IMG/VR virus record: IMGVR_UViG_3300041409_000428
Location: 1 to 35,188 of that record
Direction: 5' to 3' (one strand)
Length of the DNA: 35,188 nt
Source: a virus
Made by a program: the position numbers and the translations under genes. Positions 28,802-35,188 of this stretch are shown in pieces. A model generated the notes under the pieces. That model did not search any database and was not told the DNA's origin. It saw nothing but the letters and a program-made list of their open reading frames with translations. Positions within the stretch are counted from its first letter, which is position 1; each line of letters begins with the position of its first letter.

Positions 28802-29161
28802 TCAGGACACTGACGTGCTCGTCGCCGCACCCGGGCCGGTGCCCGTGGACGCCGTGGCGGGCCCGGAGCCGCCGATGGGTCCTGCGCCACCGGGGACGGC
28901 CGTCGAGGCTTCACCGGACGTCTGAGCGGCCCGGATCGCCTCGGCGATGTCTTCCTTCGTCGCCGACTGCGCCACGGGCACGTTGACCCGGGCGGCGTGC
29001 TTGATCAGCTCCGCCTTCGTCATGCCCATCAGTTCGTCGGTGTCGTCGATGACGACGGCCCGCCCGTCGCGGACCAGCTCGCGGGCCTCGTCGTCGGTGA
29101 CGTCGCGGGTGGTGCCGATGAGGCTGTTGTCGGGGTGGTAGCTGATGCGGACGGTTGGCAC
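28802..29161 (-). CDS. Small structural-region protein with SAP/HeH-like motif
   Basis: 119 residues from GTG 29161. After a beta part (VRISYHPDNSLIGTTRDVTD, ELVRDGRAVVIDD) there is a helix-extended-helix stretch (MTKAELIKHAARVNVPVAQS, ATKEDIAEAIRAA) as in SAP/HeH domains. The tail is Gly/Ala/Thr-rich and looks disordered. It lies between neck and tail terminator genes. HeH/SAP modules often touch nucleic acid, but its role here is unknown. Confidence 0.72.
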   Translation of the reverse strand: MPTVRISYHPDNSLIGTTRDVTDDEARELVRDGRAVVIDDTDELMGMTKAELIKHAARVNVPVAQSATKEDIAEAIRAAQTSGEASTAVPGGAGPIGGSGPATASTGTGPGAATSTSVS

Positions 29162-29173
29162 GGTAGGTCCTCC

Positions 29174-29494
29174 CTAGTCTCTGGCGGCGTCGAGTGAACG
29201 GCCGAGGACACGATGGCGTGGAGTCCGGGAAGTACCGAACTCGACATAGAACGCTTCGGGGCTGTCGTTGTAGAGCCGCCCGAACGCGCGGCTCGTCTTC
29301 CGCCGCTGCACACCCGACTCGACGTGGAACGACGCCTTGTACCGGCCGGGATGCGGGCCGTGCTCGTCCACGGGGGCGATGCTCTCGGCGTACACCTTCA
29401 TCTTCTCGGCGCGGCGCCGCATCTCCGCCACCATGCCCGGCGACGTCAGGAGACGCCCGATACCGGAGTAGTCGGCCTGGTATCCGTCGGCCAT
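29174..29494 (-). CDS. HK97 gp10-like neck/tail completion protein
   Basis: 106 residues from ATG 29494 (TGATG overlap). The string GIGRLLTSPGMVAEMRRRAE, IAPVDEHGPHPGRYKASF, then SPEAFYVEFGTSRTPRHRVL matches HK97 gp10-like proteins (A-P-V-D/K...GxL/YKxS...Y-x-x-x-VEFGT-x-x-x-PxHxF/V). They sit in the neck between connector and tail. An upstream in-frame extension lies in the previous gene and is rejected. Confidence 0.83.
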   Translation of the reverse strand: MADGYQADYSGIGRLLTSPGMVAEMRRRAEKMKVYAESIAPVDEHGPHPGRYKASFHVESGVQRRKTSRAFGRLYNDSPEAFYVEFGTSRTPRHRVLGRSLDAARD

Positions 29495-29835
29495 CACGTC
29501 ACCCGCTTCACGGGCACCTCGGTGCCGAAGAACGTGCCGGAGAACGGGGACCGCCACACACCCGGCTCACCCTCCACCTCGTACACGGCGCCACCGACAC
29601 GGAACCGGTCGCCGGGCTGCACGTCGTAGCCGGGCAGCGGCGGCAGGAGCAGGGTTTTCCCGACGATGACCGTCGACTCGCCCTGGTCACGTTCGGAGGA
29701 GTAGCGGGGCGCGACACCCACATCGGGGAGGGGTGTCTCTGCGGGTTCGTCGTCGTACAGGTCGTTGCCGTAGCCGTCGGTGCCGATCAGGGTGTACCGC
29801 AGCCGGACGACCGTCTCCCCGTGCGCGAACCTCAC
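29494..29835 (-). CDS. Head closure-like protein
   Basis: 113 residues from GTG 29835. A beta-barrel-like chain (ETVVRLRYTLIGTDGYGNDL, ESTVIVGKTLLLPPLPGYDV, DRFRVGGAVYEVEGEPGVWR) ending FFGTEVPVKRV is typical of actinophage head-tail stoppers. It follows the connector gene in transcription order, with a plus-strand moron inserted between them. Confidence 0.76.
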   Translation of the reverse strand: MRFAHGETVVRLRYTLIGTDGYGNDLYDDEPAETPLPDVGVAPRYSSERDQGESTVIVGKTLLLPPLPGYDVQPGDRFRVGGAVYEVEGEPGVWRSPFSGTFFGTEVPVKRVT

Positions 29836-29855
29836 TCTCGGTCGCCACCTCTCGG

Positions 29856-29901
29856 TACGCTGACCGGCATGACGACCACGCCTGGAAGGTGGAACCCGTG
29901 A
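29856..29901 (+). promoter_or_regulatory. Moron promoter -10 and 10-codon leader ORF
   Basis: TACGCT (29856-29861) fits an actinobacterial -10 and lies 7 bases before ATG 29869; no good -35 is seen. The ATG opens a 10-residue ORF (MTTTPGRWNP) whose TGA overlaps GTG 29898 (GTGA), and the GGAAGG inside it is the ribosome-binding site of the next gene. This fits a leaderless message with coupled translation. Confidence 0.45.
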
Positions 29902-30200
29902 GCAACTGGGCAACCGTGCTCCACGGCCCACTGATCCGCAGAGGTAGCGGCGCGACGACCTGGACGAAGCCTTACCCGGACGATCCGGCTGGCCGGGCCG
30001 TGTGGCACGCCGAGCAGGCTGCCGACCTGCTGAGACGGGCCTCCGAGTCGCGGTGGCCGGACCGACTCGAGCCGGTTCACACGCCCGACATGCGCCAGTT
30101 CCTGCGCGAAGCTGCGGATGGACAGATGGCCCTCGCCGCCACCTGGGCGACTGTGGCGGAGCCAGTCACCAAGGAGCAGCGCAGTCCCGCCGAGCCCTGA
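29898..30200 (+). CDS. Plus-strand moron gene inside the late operon
   Basis: 100 residues from GTG 29898. It is the only convincing plus-strand gene in the 18 kb structural region and has its own likely promoter, the definition of a moron. The protein is mostly helical (GRAVWHAEQAADLLRRASES, PDMRQFLREAADGQMALAAT) with a strand-like start (NWATVLHGPLIRRG). Its 3' end overlaps the connector gene by 35 bp in the opposite direction. Morons are often expressed in lysogens and change host traits or exclude other phages. Function unknown here. Confidence 0.7.
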   Translation: MSNWATVLHGPLIRRGSGATTWTKPYPDDPAGRAVWHAEQAADLLRRASESRWPDRLEPVHTPDMRQFLREAADGQMALAATWATVAEPVTKEQRSPAEP

Positions 30201-30819
30201 CCCCGAACGCGACCGTCCCGACACCGCCGTTGCCGGCAGCCGCCGGGGCCAACTGGGTGAGCTCGTCCTGACCGACGAACAGGAACCCCGCCGCCAGCCG
30301 GAAGTTGTAGTTGACGCTGAACGGTCCGGCCGATTCGTTGCTCAACGCCGCCGGGTTCCGCAGCACCCGCAACACCATCGCCACCGCCACGTCGCGGGCG
30401 TCCCACCACGACACCGTGCCCAGGGCCAGGTTGCCCTCCAACGCCGGGACCGCGCTGCGCATCCTGCGGGACGCGGTCGCCAGCAGCCGCTCCGTCAACG
30501 TCACCTGCGGCACGTCCAACGCCCCGAACACGTCCACCACATCGTCCACCGACGCATACGGCAACGGGGCATCAGCGGCATCCACCAGCAGCGGGTGCCG
30601 CTCCCGCGCCGTCACCGTGCCCGACGCGACGAACAACACCACCCACCGGCCCGCCACGTCCGGAACGAACGTGTGCGGATACAGGCCGCTCGCTGCCGGG
30701 GCCTCCGCGACACCCACCTCCGGCACCGACGTCCCGTCCTCACGGAACGCCTCCGCCGTCACCACCGCACCCGTCGTCGTCTCCATCGTCAAGGTGACCG
30801 CGTCGCCGACCTCACTCAT
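30166..30819 (-). CDS. Head-tail connector (Gp15/Gp19-like) with N-terminal beta domain
   Basis: 217 residues from ATG 30819. The C-terminal half (YASVDDVVDVFGALDVPQVT, LTERLLATASRRMRSAVPAL, VAMVLRVLRNPAALSNESAG, PFSVNYNF) is the helical head-tail adaptor seen in many actinophages. The first 75 residues form an extra beta domain (GLYPHTFVPDVAGRWVVLFV), not part of a minimal adaptor. It connects portal and neck. Confidence 0.82.
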   Translation of the reverse strand: MSEVGDAVTLTMETTTGAVVTAEAFREDGTSVPEVGVAEAPAASGLYPHTFVPDVAGRWVVLFVASGTVTARERHPLLVDAADAPLPYASVDDVVDVFGALDVPQVTLTERLLATASRRMRSAVPALEGNLALGTVSWWDARDVAVAMVLRVLRNPAALSNESAGPFSVNYNFRLAAGFLFVGQDELTQLAPAAAGNGGVGTVAFGVRARRDCAAPW

Positions 30820-33146
30820 CTGCGCCTCACCCTCCCCGGCCCCGTCGACACCGTGACGTGCACCCGCCGCGTCACATCCCGCACCGTTCCCGCCGGGCCC
30901 GTGCGCCGCACCACCGCCGAACCCGACACCGGCGGCACACCCAGGCGCATCACCAGCACGTCATCCGCGCCCGTACCGTCGACGACCGCCCGCACCAGCA
31001 CCCGCACCGGCGACACCGAATCGGTGGCACCCGCGTCGTCGCCCACCGTGCGGTCATAGGCAGCGGCCGACACGAACACGTCGCCCGACCCGGCCGGATC
31101 GTCGACCGGCAGCCCGCGAACGAACGCGAACGCCACCACATCGCTGGCGCCCGCGCCGTCGGTGAACGACCGCTGCGACGTGAGCGCCGGTGAAGCCACG
31201 TCGGTCGCACCGGCCGGGTCACCGATCGTGAGCCCCGCGCTGCCGCTGTACGTGTCGCCCGAACCCGCGTCGTCGACGACACCGAGGGCCTGCGTTTTCC
31301 CGGCAGTGTCCGACGCCCCGGCCGTGTCGGTGACAGTCACGGTGCGGGTGACCACCGTCGCGGCCGTGTCTGTGGGCCCGGAGTTGTCGGTGACGGTGAG
31401 CGCCTTGACCAGCGACACGACGGTCGTGTCCACGACACCGGCCGTGTCGGTGAACGTCCGGGCGGCGGTGGACGCGGTCGTGGCCGTGTCGACGGTGCCG
31501 CTGTCGTCGGTGAAGCTGCGTGTGTGCGTCGCTGCGACGGTCGCCGTGTCGGTGACACCGGCGGTGTCGTCGACAGTGCGGGTGGTGGTGACGGCCACGG
31601 TCGACGTGTCCGCCGCACCCGCGACGTCGGTGAACGTGCGGGACGCGGTCGAGGCCGCCGTGGCTGTGTCCGTGGACCCCGCGCCGTCGTCCACCGTCAC
31701 CGCGCGGACCGCGGCGAGGCTCGCTGTGTCGGTGGCGCCCCCCGGGTCGGTGGCCGAGAACCCGGCCACCAGCGACCACGTGGTCGCATCGGTGCTGCCC
31801 GCCGCGTCGTCGACCGTCCTGCCGAACGTCGCCACCACCGCGGCGACATCTGTGGCGCCGGCTGTGTCCGTGAACGTGCGCGCGACCGTCGCGGCCAGCA
31901 GCGTCGTGTCCACAGACCCGGCCGGGTCGTCCACCGCAACCGGATGCGTCACCGAGGTCACGGCCGTGTCCGCGGCGCCTGCGCTGTCAGTGGCGGCGAC
32001 AGTCACCGTCAGCGACAGAACAGCCGCGTCGCTCGCACCTGCCGGGTCGTCGACGGTCCGCGTGTAGGCGCCCGCGGTGGTCGCCGTGTCGACGGAGCCC
32101 GCCGGGTCGTCCACCGCCCGGGTGAACGTCGCAGCCGTCGCGGCGGTGTCCGTGGCCCCGGCGCTGTCGGTCGGGGTGACAGTGAACGTCGCCCCCGGCA
32201 CGGCGGGCTTCACGGCCAGCGTGGCGGTGATCACGTTCACGTTGGTGTTGGCGCCGACCCAAGTCCCGCCGCCGATCGACGTCGCCGACGGCAGATGCGT
32301 CAGATCGTCCGCGACCGCGGTCGACGTGCCACCAGAACCCGTCGCATTCGCGACCGCCGCCACCGTGAACCCCGCCGGGGGCGACCACGCCGTGTTCGAC
32401 GTCGTCGACCGCTCCGAGATGACCGACACCGCCAAAGCGCCGGCAGTGGCCGTGGCCGTGGTGGGTGTGGTGTGGCTGGTCTGGTTGACGGTCTCCGCGA
32501 CCTGCGTCGCGACCTCGAACGGGGCGGTCGCAGCGGTCCCCGCCCAGGCGACGAGGACGGCGGTGTGCCGGTTGATGACGTCGTTCACCATCGCCACGGT
32601 CGCCCCGGCGTCACCGGCCTGCGCGACCCGGTACAGCAGGTACTGGCGAGATGTGGCGGTGGGGTGGTCGAACGGCGCGAGCAGCGCGGTCCAGCCGGTG
32701 GGGACAGTCGGGACGGCCGTGTTCAGCATCGTCCACGCGATGAGCAGCGCGTCGTTGGGCTGCACTGTGGCGGGGATGGTGAGGTTGAACGAGGTGGCGT
32801 TCGCGCCGCCGGTGGCCGTACCCCGCACCCACACCGTGGACACGTCCGACGCGTCGACCGCACCGGCACTGTCGGTGACCGTCAGCCCGTAGGTGACCGC
32901 CTGGGTGGCCGCGTCCGTGGCTGCGGCACTGTCGGTGACGGTGAGCCCGTAGACGGCCGCCGTCGAGAAGTCGTCGGCGGCACCGGCGGTGTCGTCACCG
33001 AGAATCCCGAACGCCGACTCGACGACCGCCGCATCCGACACACCGGCGTCGTCGTCCACCGCAAGCTCCGGCAGGTCGACCACATACGCCGGATGCCCGA
33101 ACCGGGGCTGGATGGGGGTGCGGCGACCGAACAGCGGTGCGGTCAC
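30816..33146 (-). CDS. Large repeat protein: about 25 units of a 20-residue D-x-AG-x-x-D repeat
   Basis: 776 residues from ATG 33146. Four repeat units occupy residues 30-108 and about 21 more run from about 325 to 745. Units share the pattern (T/D)D-x-AG-x-x-D(T/V)A and end in R-T-V/F (for example FTDTAGATDVAAVVATFGRT), with a near-constant period of 20. Between them, residues 105-312 form a beta-sandwich domain (NLTIPATVQPNDALLIAWTM, WSPPAGFTVAAV) known from phage fibres. The Asp pattern could bind calcium. Placement between putative capsid-side proteins and the connector suggests a capsid or neck fibre. Confidence 0.85.
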   Translation of the reverse strand: MTAPLFGRRTPIQPRFGHPAYVVDLPELAVDDDAGVSDAAVVESAFGILGDDTAGAADDFSTAAVYGLTVTDSAAATDAATQAVTYGLTVTDSAGAVDASDVSTVWVRGTATGGANATSFNLTIPATVQPNDALLIAWTMLNTAVPTVPTGWTALLAPFDHPTATSRQYLLYRVAQAGDAGATVAMVNDVINRHTAVLVAWAGTAATAPFEVATQVAETVNQTSHTTPTTATATAGALAVSVISERSTTSNTAWSPPAGFTVAAVANATGSGGTSTAVADDLTHLPSATSIGGGTWVGANTNVNVITATLAVKPAVPGATFTVTPTDSAGATDTAATAATFTRAVDDPAGSVDTATTAGAYTRTVDDPAGASDAAVLSLTVTVAATDSAGAADTAVTSVTHPVAVDDPAGSVDTTLLAATVARTFTDTAGATDVAAVVATFGRTVDDAAGSTDATTWSLVAGFSATDPGGATDTASLAAVRAVTVDDGAGSTDTATAASTASRTFTDVAGAADTSTVAVTTTRTVDDTAGVTDTATVAATHTRSFTDDSGTVDTATTASTAARTFTDTAGVVDTTVVSLVKALTVTDNSGPTDTAATVVTRTVTVTDTAGASDTAGKTQALGVVDDAGSGDTYSGSAGLTIGDPAGATDVASPALTSQRSFTDGAGASDVVAFAFVRGLPVDDPAGSGDVFVSAAAYDRTVGDDAGATDSVSPVRVLVRAVVDGTGADDVLVMRLGVPPVSGSAVVRRTGPAGTVRDVTRRVHVTVSTGPGRVRRR
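30911..33059 (-). repeat. 60 bp-period coding repeats (two blocks)
   Basis: The protein repeat corresponds to 60 bp units at about 32823-33059 and 30911-32174. At DNA level units are similar but not identical (recurring GCCGGGTCGTCGACG-like and GTGTCGGTGACA-like cores on the plus strand), which points to an old expansion kept under protein-level selection. Two units near the C-terminal side are shortened. Confidence 0.8.
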
Positions 33147-33149
33147 CGG

Positions 33150-33908
33150 TCACCCCAGAGAGTCGTGGACGGCCACCGGAGTCGACAGGTTCCCCGACGG
33201 GGACCCCTTGCCGAGCCGGAACGGCAACGGCCCCAGCGGGCCCTCACTGGACACCCCCACGCCCGACAGGAACATCTGCGGCCAGTTCGCCGAGGACGAC
33301 GTGTAGCCGTACAGGTAGTTCGTGGCCGACGCGGCCCCGAAGTTCTGCCCCGACATGGTGATCGTGTCCGACACGTTGTCGGAGTCGACGTCGTCGCCCT
33401 TGTACAGCCACACGTCCGCGTTGCCCGTCGTGGTGCTGGCCTGCACCCGGGCCTCGATGCGCATCCACGACCCGGCCACCACCGTGGCCGTCGTGTAGGC
33501 GAACACCGTCGCGTCGAAGTTGCACACGAACACGCGTGCGGTCGCCGGGTCGATGCCCACCATCGAACACACCCCGGTCGCCGAACCCGTGGACTCCGCA
33601 CGCCACACGTAGCATTTGCTGCCCGTCGGCAGGGTCGAGTAGTACAGGTAGAACCGCGCCCACACCTGGGTTTGGGTGCCCATCGACGTGGACCAGTTGA
33701 ACTTCGGGCTGGCGCTCGTCGCCCCCGTGCTGATCTCCATCGAGAACTCGGCGGTCGGCCGCGCCGGGGTGGCCGAGTACCGCATCACCACACCGGAGAT
33801 CCCGGCGTTCTGCACCAGGTCGAACGCGTCCCCGCCCTGCGCCGAGTTCGCTGCCGTCAACGTCGTCCCCGCCGGGCCGCCGTCGAAGTTGTTCTCCAGA
33901 ACCGTCAC
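33150..33908 (-). CDS. LamG/concanavalin-like structural protein
   Basis: 252 residues from GTG 33908. It has ENNFDGGPAGTTLTAANSAQ, then VMRYSATPARPTAEFSMEIS, TQVWARFYLYYSTLPTG and GSWMRIEARVQASTTTG, the strand order of LamG-like jelly-roll domains in actinophage proteins. Such domains bind glycans. As part of the cluster upstream of the connector it may decorate the capsid or form a side fibre together with the repeat protein. Confidence 0.77.
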   Translation of the reverse strand: MTVLENNFDGGPAGTTLTAANSAQGGDAFDLVQNAGISGVVMRYSATPARPTAEFSMEISTGATSASPKFNWSTSMGTQTQVWARFYLYYSTLPTGSKCYVWRAESTGSATGVCSMVGIDPATARVFVCNFDATVFAYTTATVVAGSWMRIEARVQASTTTGNADVWLYKGDDVDSDNVSDTITMSGQNFGAASATNYLYGYTSSSANWPQMFLSGVGVSSEGPLGPLPFRLGKGSPSGNLSTPVAVHDSLG

Positions 33909-33911
33909 CGG

Positions 33912-34361
33912 CTACTGCTCGAACACGAGGTTGATGTGCACGTTGCCCGCCGCGACGGCCGTCAGGCGCAACGCCCGGTTCGTCGACACCGGCTGGTACA
34001 TCTCACGGGCGTACGGGTGGAACGCCGAGTACATGCCCGGCAGCGGGAACACCCACGACGGCAGGGTGCCGCGCGCGAACCCCGCCGGTTCCACCGTGTC
34101 CGCGATCTTCACCGTGCCCAAGAGGGCCACAGGGCCCTGGTCCATGCCGTACTTGAACGCCGTCACCGTCGTCCCCGTGCCGGTCGTCGTGAACGTCCCC
34201 CACTCGACCACGCACGACGACGCCGCCGTGTGCGAGAACGACAACTCCAACGCGATCACCGTCAACGGTGCCGTCGAGCCGGTGGGGATCTCGATGCACG
34301 TCTTCGCCGTCGCCGCCACCAACGCGATCGACCCCGTCGAGACGCTGTACTGGGTGGCCAT
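33912..34361 (-). CDS. Conserved beta-sandwich structural protein
   Basis: 149 residues from ATG 34361 (TGATG overlap). The chain STGSIALVAATAKTCIEIPT, APLTVIALELSFSHTAASSC, VVEWGTFTTTG, then AREMYQPVSTNRALRLTAVA and GNVHINLVFEQ follows a beta-sandwich module found beside fibre proteins in many actinophages. A structural, accessory role is likely. Confidence 0.76.
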   Translation of the reverse strand: MATQYSVSTGSIALVAATAKTCIEIPTGSTAPLTVIALELSFSHTAASSCVVEWGTFTTTGTGTTVTAFKYGMDQGPVALLGTVKIADTVEPAGFARGTLPSWVFPLPGMYSAFHPYAREMYQPVSTNRALRLTAVAAGNVHINLVFEQ

Positions 34362-34684
34362 CAGCCACCACCGACCGGACCGGGCGGATACGCCCAACCC
34401 GGACGCTGCCACGGCGGGTCATCCGGGTGATCGGCGCCGCAGTGATGCACCCGCGGACCACCCCGACCCGCGTACGCGTCGAGTCCGGTCACCATCGCCA
34501 CGCCGTCGATGTCCTCGACCGTCTCGTGCATCCACGTGCCGTGCTGCAACGGCTCGCCGCAGCCCGAGCACACGTAGCAGCCGACCTTCGTGCCGAGAAA
34601 GTCCACGGCGCCCGGACGCACAAGCGGCGTGTCCCCCGAGGACTTCGGCACCGGGAACGGCGTGAACTCCGCCACGTCACTCAC
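34361..34684 (-). CDS. Small putative zinc-binding protein
   Basis: 107 residues from GTG 34684, overlapping the upstream gene by 8 bp. CYVCSGCGEPLQHGTWMHET, with a later VHHCGADHP, offers Cys/His pairs suited to one zinc site. The C-terminus is Pro/Gly-rich (PPWQRPGWAYPPGPVGGG). Such small proteins occur among actinophage head genes; the role is unknown. Confidence 0.72.
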   Translation of the reverse strand: MSDVAEFTPFPVPKSSGDTPLVRPGAVDFLGTKVGCYVCSGCGEPLQHGTWMHETVEDIDGVAMVTGLDAYAGRGGPRVHHCGADHPDDPPWQRPGWAYPPGPVGGG

Positions 34685-35186
34685 CCGGAGCCAACCCGGC
34701 GACAGCCGAGAACACGCTGTTCACCGTGAACGCGATGTTCGCGTCCGTCTCCACCTTCATCACAAACCCCGACGCCGTCCCCGTGCCGTTGCCGGCCATC
34801 GGGACCGAGAACGTGGTCGCCGTCAGATTCGTCACCGACCACACCCCGTTCGCGCGGGTGTTCACCAGATGCTCGAACACCTCCACCACGTCCCCGTTCA
34901 CATACCCGTGGGACGCCGAAGTGGTGATCACGAGCGGGTTCGCGCTCGACGACGACGCGATCGCCACCGGCGCGAACCACGCCAGCGACGACGCCTGATC
35001 GGCCGCCACCGCCGCCACGAACGACGCCAGCATCGAATCCGGCCCGTTCAAGATGCGTGTCGCCAACTGCCTGCGCTTCACCCACGCATTCGACGACAGG
35101 GCACCCTGAACCTCCGAGGACACCGAGATCGCGGCCCGCACCATCGCCGACCGGATCCGCGACGCATACAACGGATCCGCCACCAT
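34677..35186 (-). CDS. Phage structural protein with FCCH-like beta domain
   Basis: 169 residues if it starts at ATG 35186, two bases from the window edge; a start further right cannot be excluded. The first 75 residues are helical (YASRIRSAMVRAAISVSSEV, RRQLATRILNGPDSMLASFV), a segment I know from a protein encoded near the major capsid gene in actinophages. The rest (ITTSASHGYVNGDVVEVFEH, ANGVWSVTNLTATTFSVPMA) is the ubiquitin-activating-enzyme FCCH-like fold common in phage structural proteins. Portal and capsid genes should lie just beyond. Confidence 0.76.
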   Translation of the reverse strand: MVADPLYASRIRSAMVRAAISVSSEVQGALSSNAWVKRRQLATRILNGPDSMLASFVAAVAADQASSLAWFAPVAIASSSSANPLVITTSASHGYVNGDVVEVFEHLVNTRANGVWSVTNLTATTFSVPMAGNGTGTASGFVMKVETDANIAFTVNSVFSAVAGLAPGE

Positions 35187-35188
35187 CT

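Noticed and set aside
30911-33059. CRISPR array or satellite DNA
   Set aside because: The 60 bp period is in frame within one long gene, units vary at DNA level but keep a protein pattern, and there are no unique spacers.

Overview
This is high-GC actinobacterial DNA with many GTG starts and genes packed head to tail on one strand by 1 or 4 bp overlaps (TGATG, ATGA, GTGA). The content is that of a temperate siphophage of an actinomycete, presented so that nearly all phage genes lie on the minus strand. The host cannot be named from the sequence. Nothing clearly chromosomal is present. A tRNA-Arg 3' half flanked by matching direct repeats looks like an intact attP, so the source is probably free or circularised phage DNA rather than an integrated prophage end.

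Layout in coordinate order. (1) 1-5377, minus: the early operon. A Cro-like XRE regulator and an excisionase-like HTH protein come first, then about fifteen small mostly unknown genes, and finally a PD-(D/E)XK exonuclease and a RecT-type annealing protein cut by the left edge. (2) 5378-7543, plus: a divergent control region with three copies of a GCGAAGTTCGC-type operator, a CI-like XRE regulator and a tyrosine integrase. (3) 7470-8556: small minus-strand genes under an operator-bearing promoter, then the putative attP. (4) 8552-16964: a module that looks like the transfer region of an actinomycete plasmid or AICE. It holds a FtsK/TraB-like translocase with a C-terminal winged helix, a membrane-anchored Mrr-type nuclease, several small membrane (Spd-like) proteins, a DUF2637-like membrane protein and a divergent ribbon-helix-helix regulator flanked by GTGTCTAGACAC palindromes. 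(5) 16994-17027: a terminator. (6) 17051-35188, minus: the late operon, read right to left as capsid/fibre-like proteins, connector, head closure, neck, tail terminator, major tail protein, tail assembly chaperones with a -1 frameshift, tape measure, distal tail, hub, spike, receptor-binding protein, membrane proteins, amidase endolysin and holin. Terminase, portal and major capsid genes must lie beyond the right edge.

Inferred logic: the divergent regulators at 5135-6007 choose between lysogeny (plus strand: regulator and integrase) and lytic growth (minus strand: Cro-like, Xis-like, recombination). The late operon runs toward the terminator at 17 kb. The plasmid-type transfer module between lysis genes and attP is the most unusual part. 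It could let the element spread between mycelial cells by double-stranded DNA translocation as well as in virions. Also notable are a 776-residue protein with about 25 copies of a 20-residue Asp/Ala/Gly repeat, a plus-strand moron inside the late operon preceded by a 10-codon leader, and a peptidase domain inside the tape measure.
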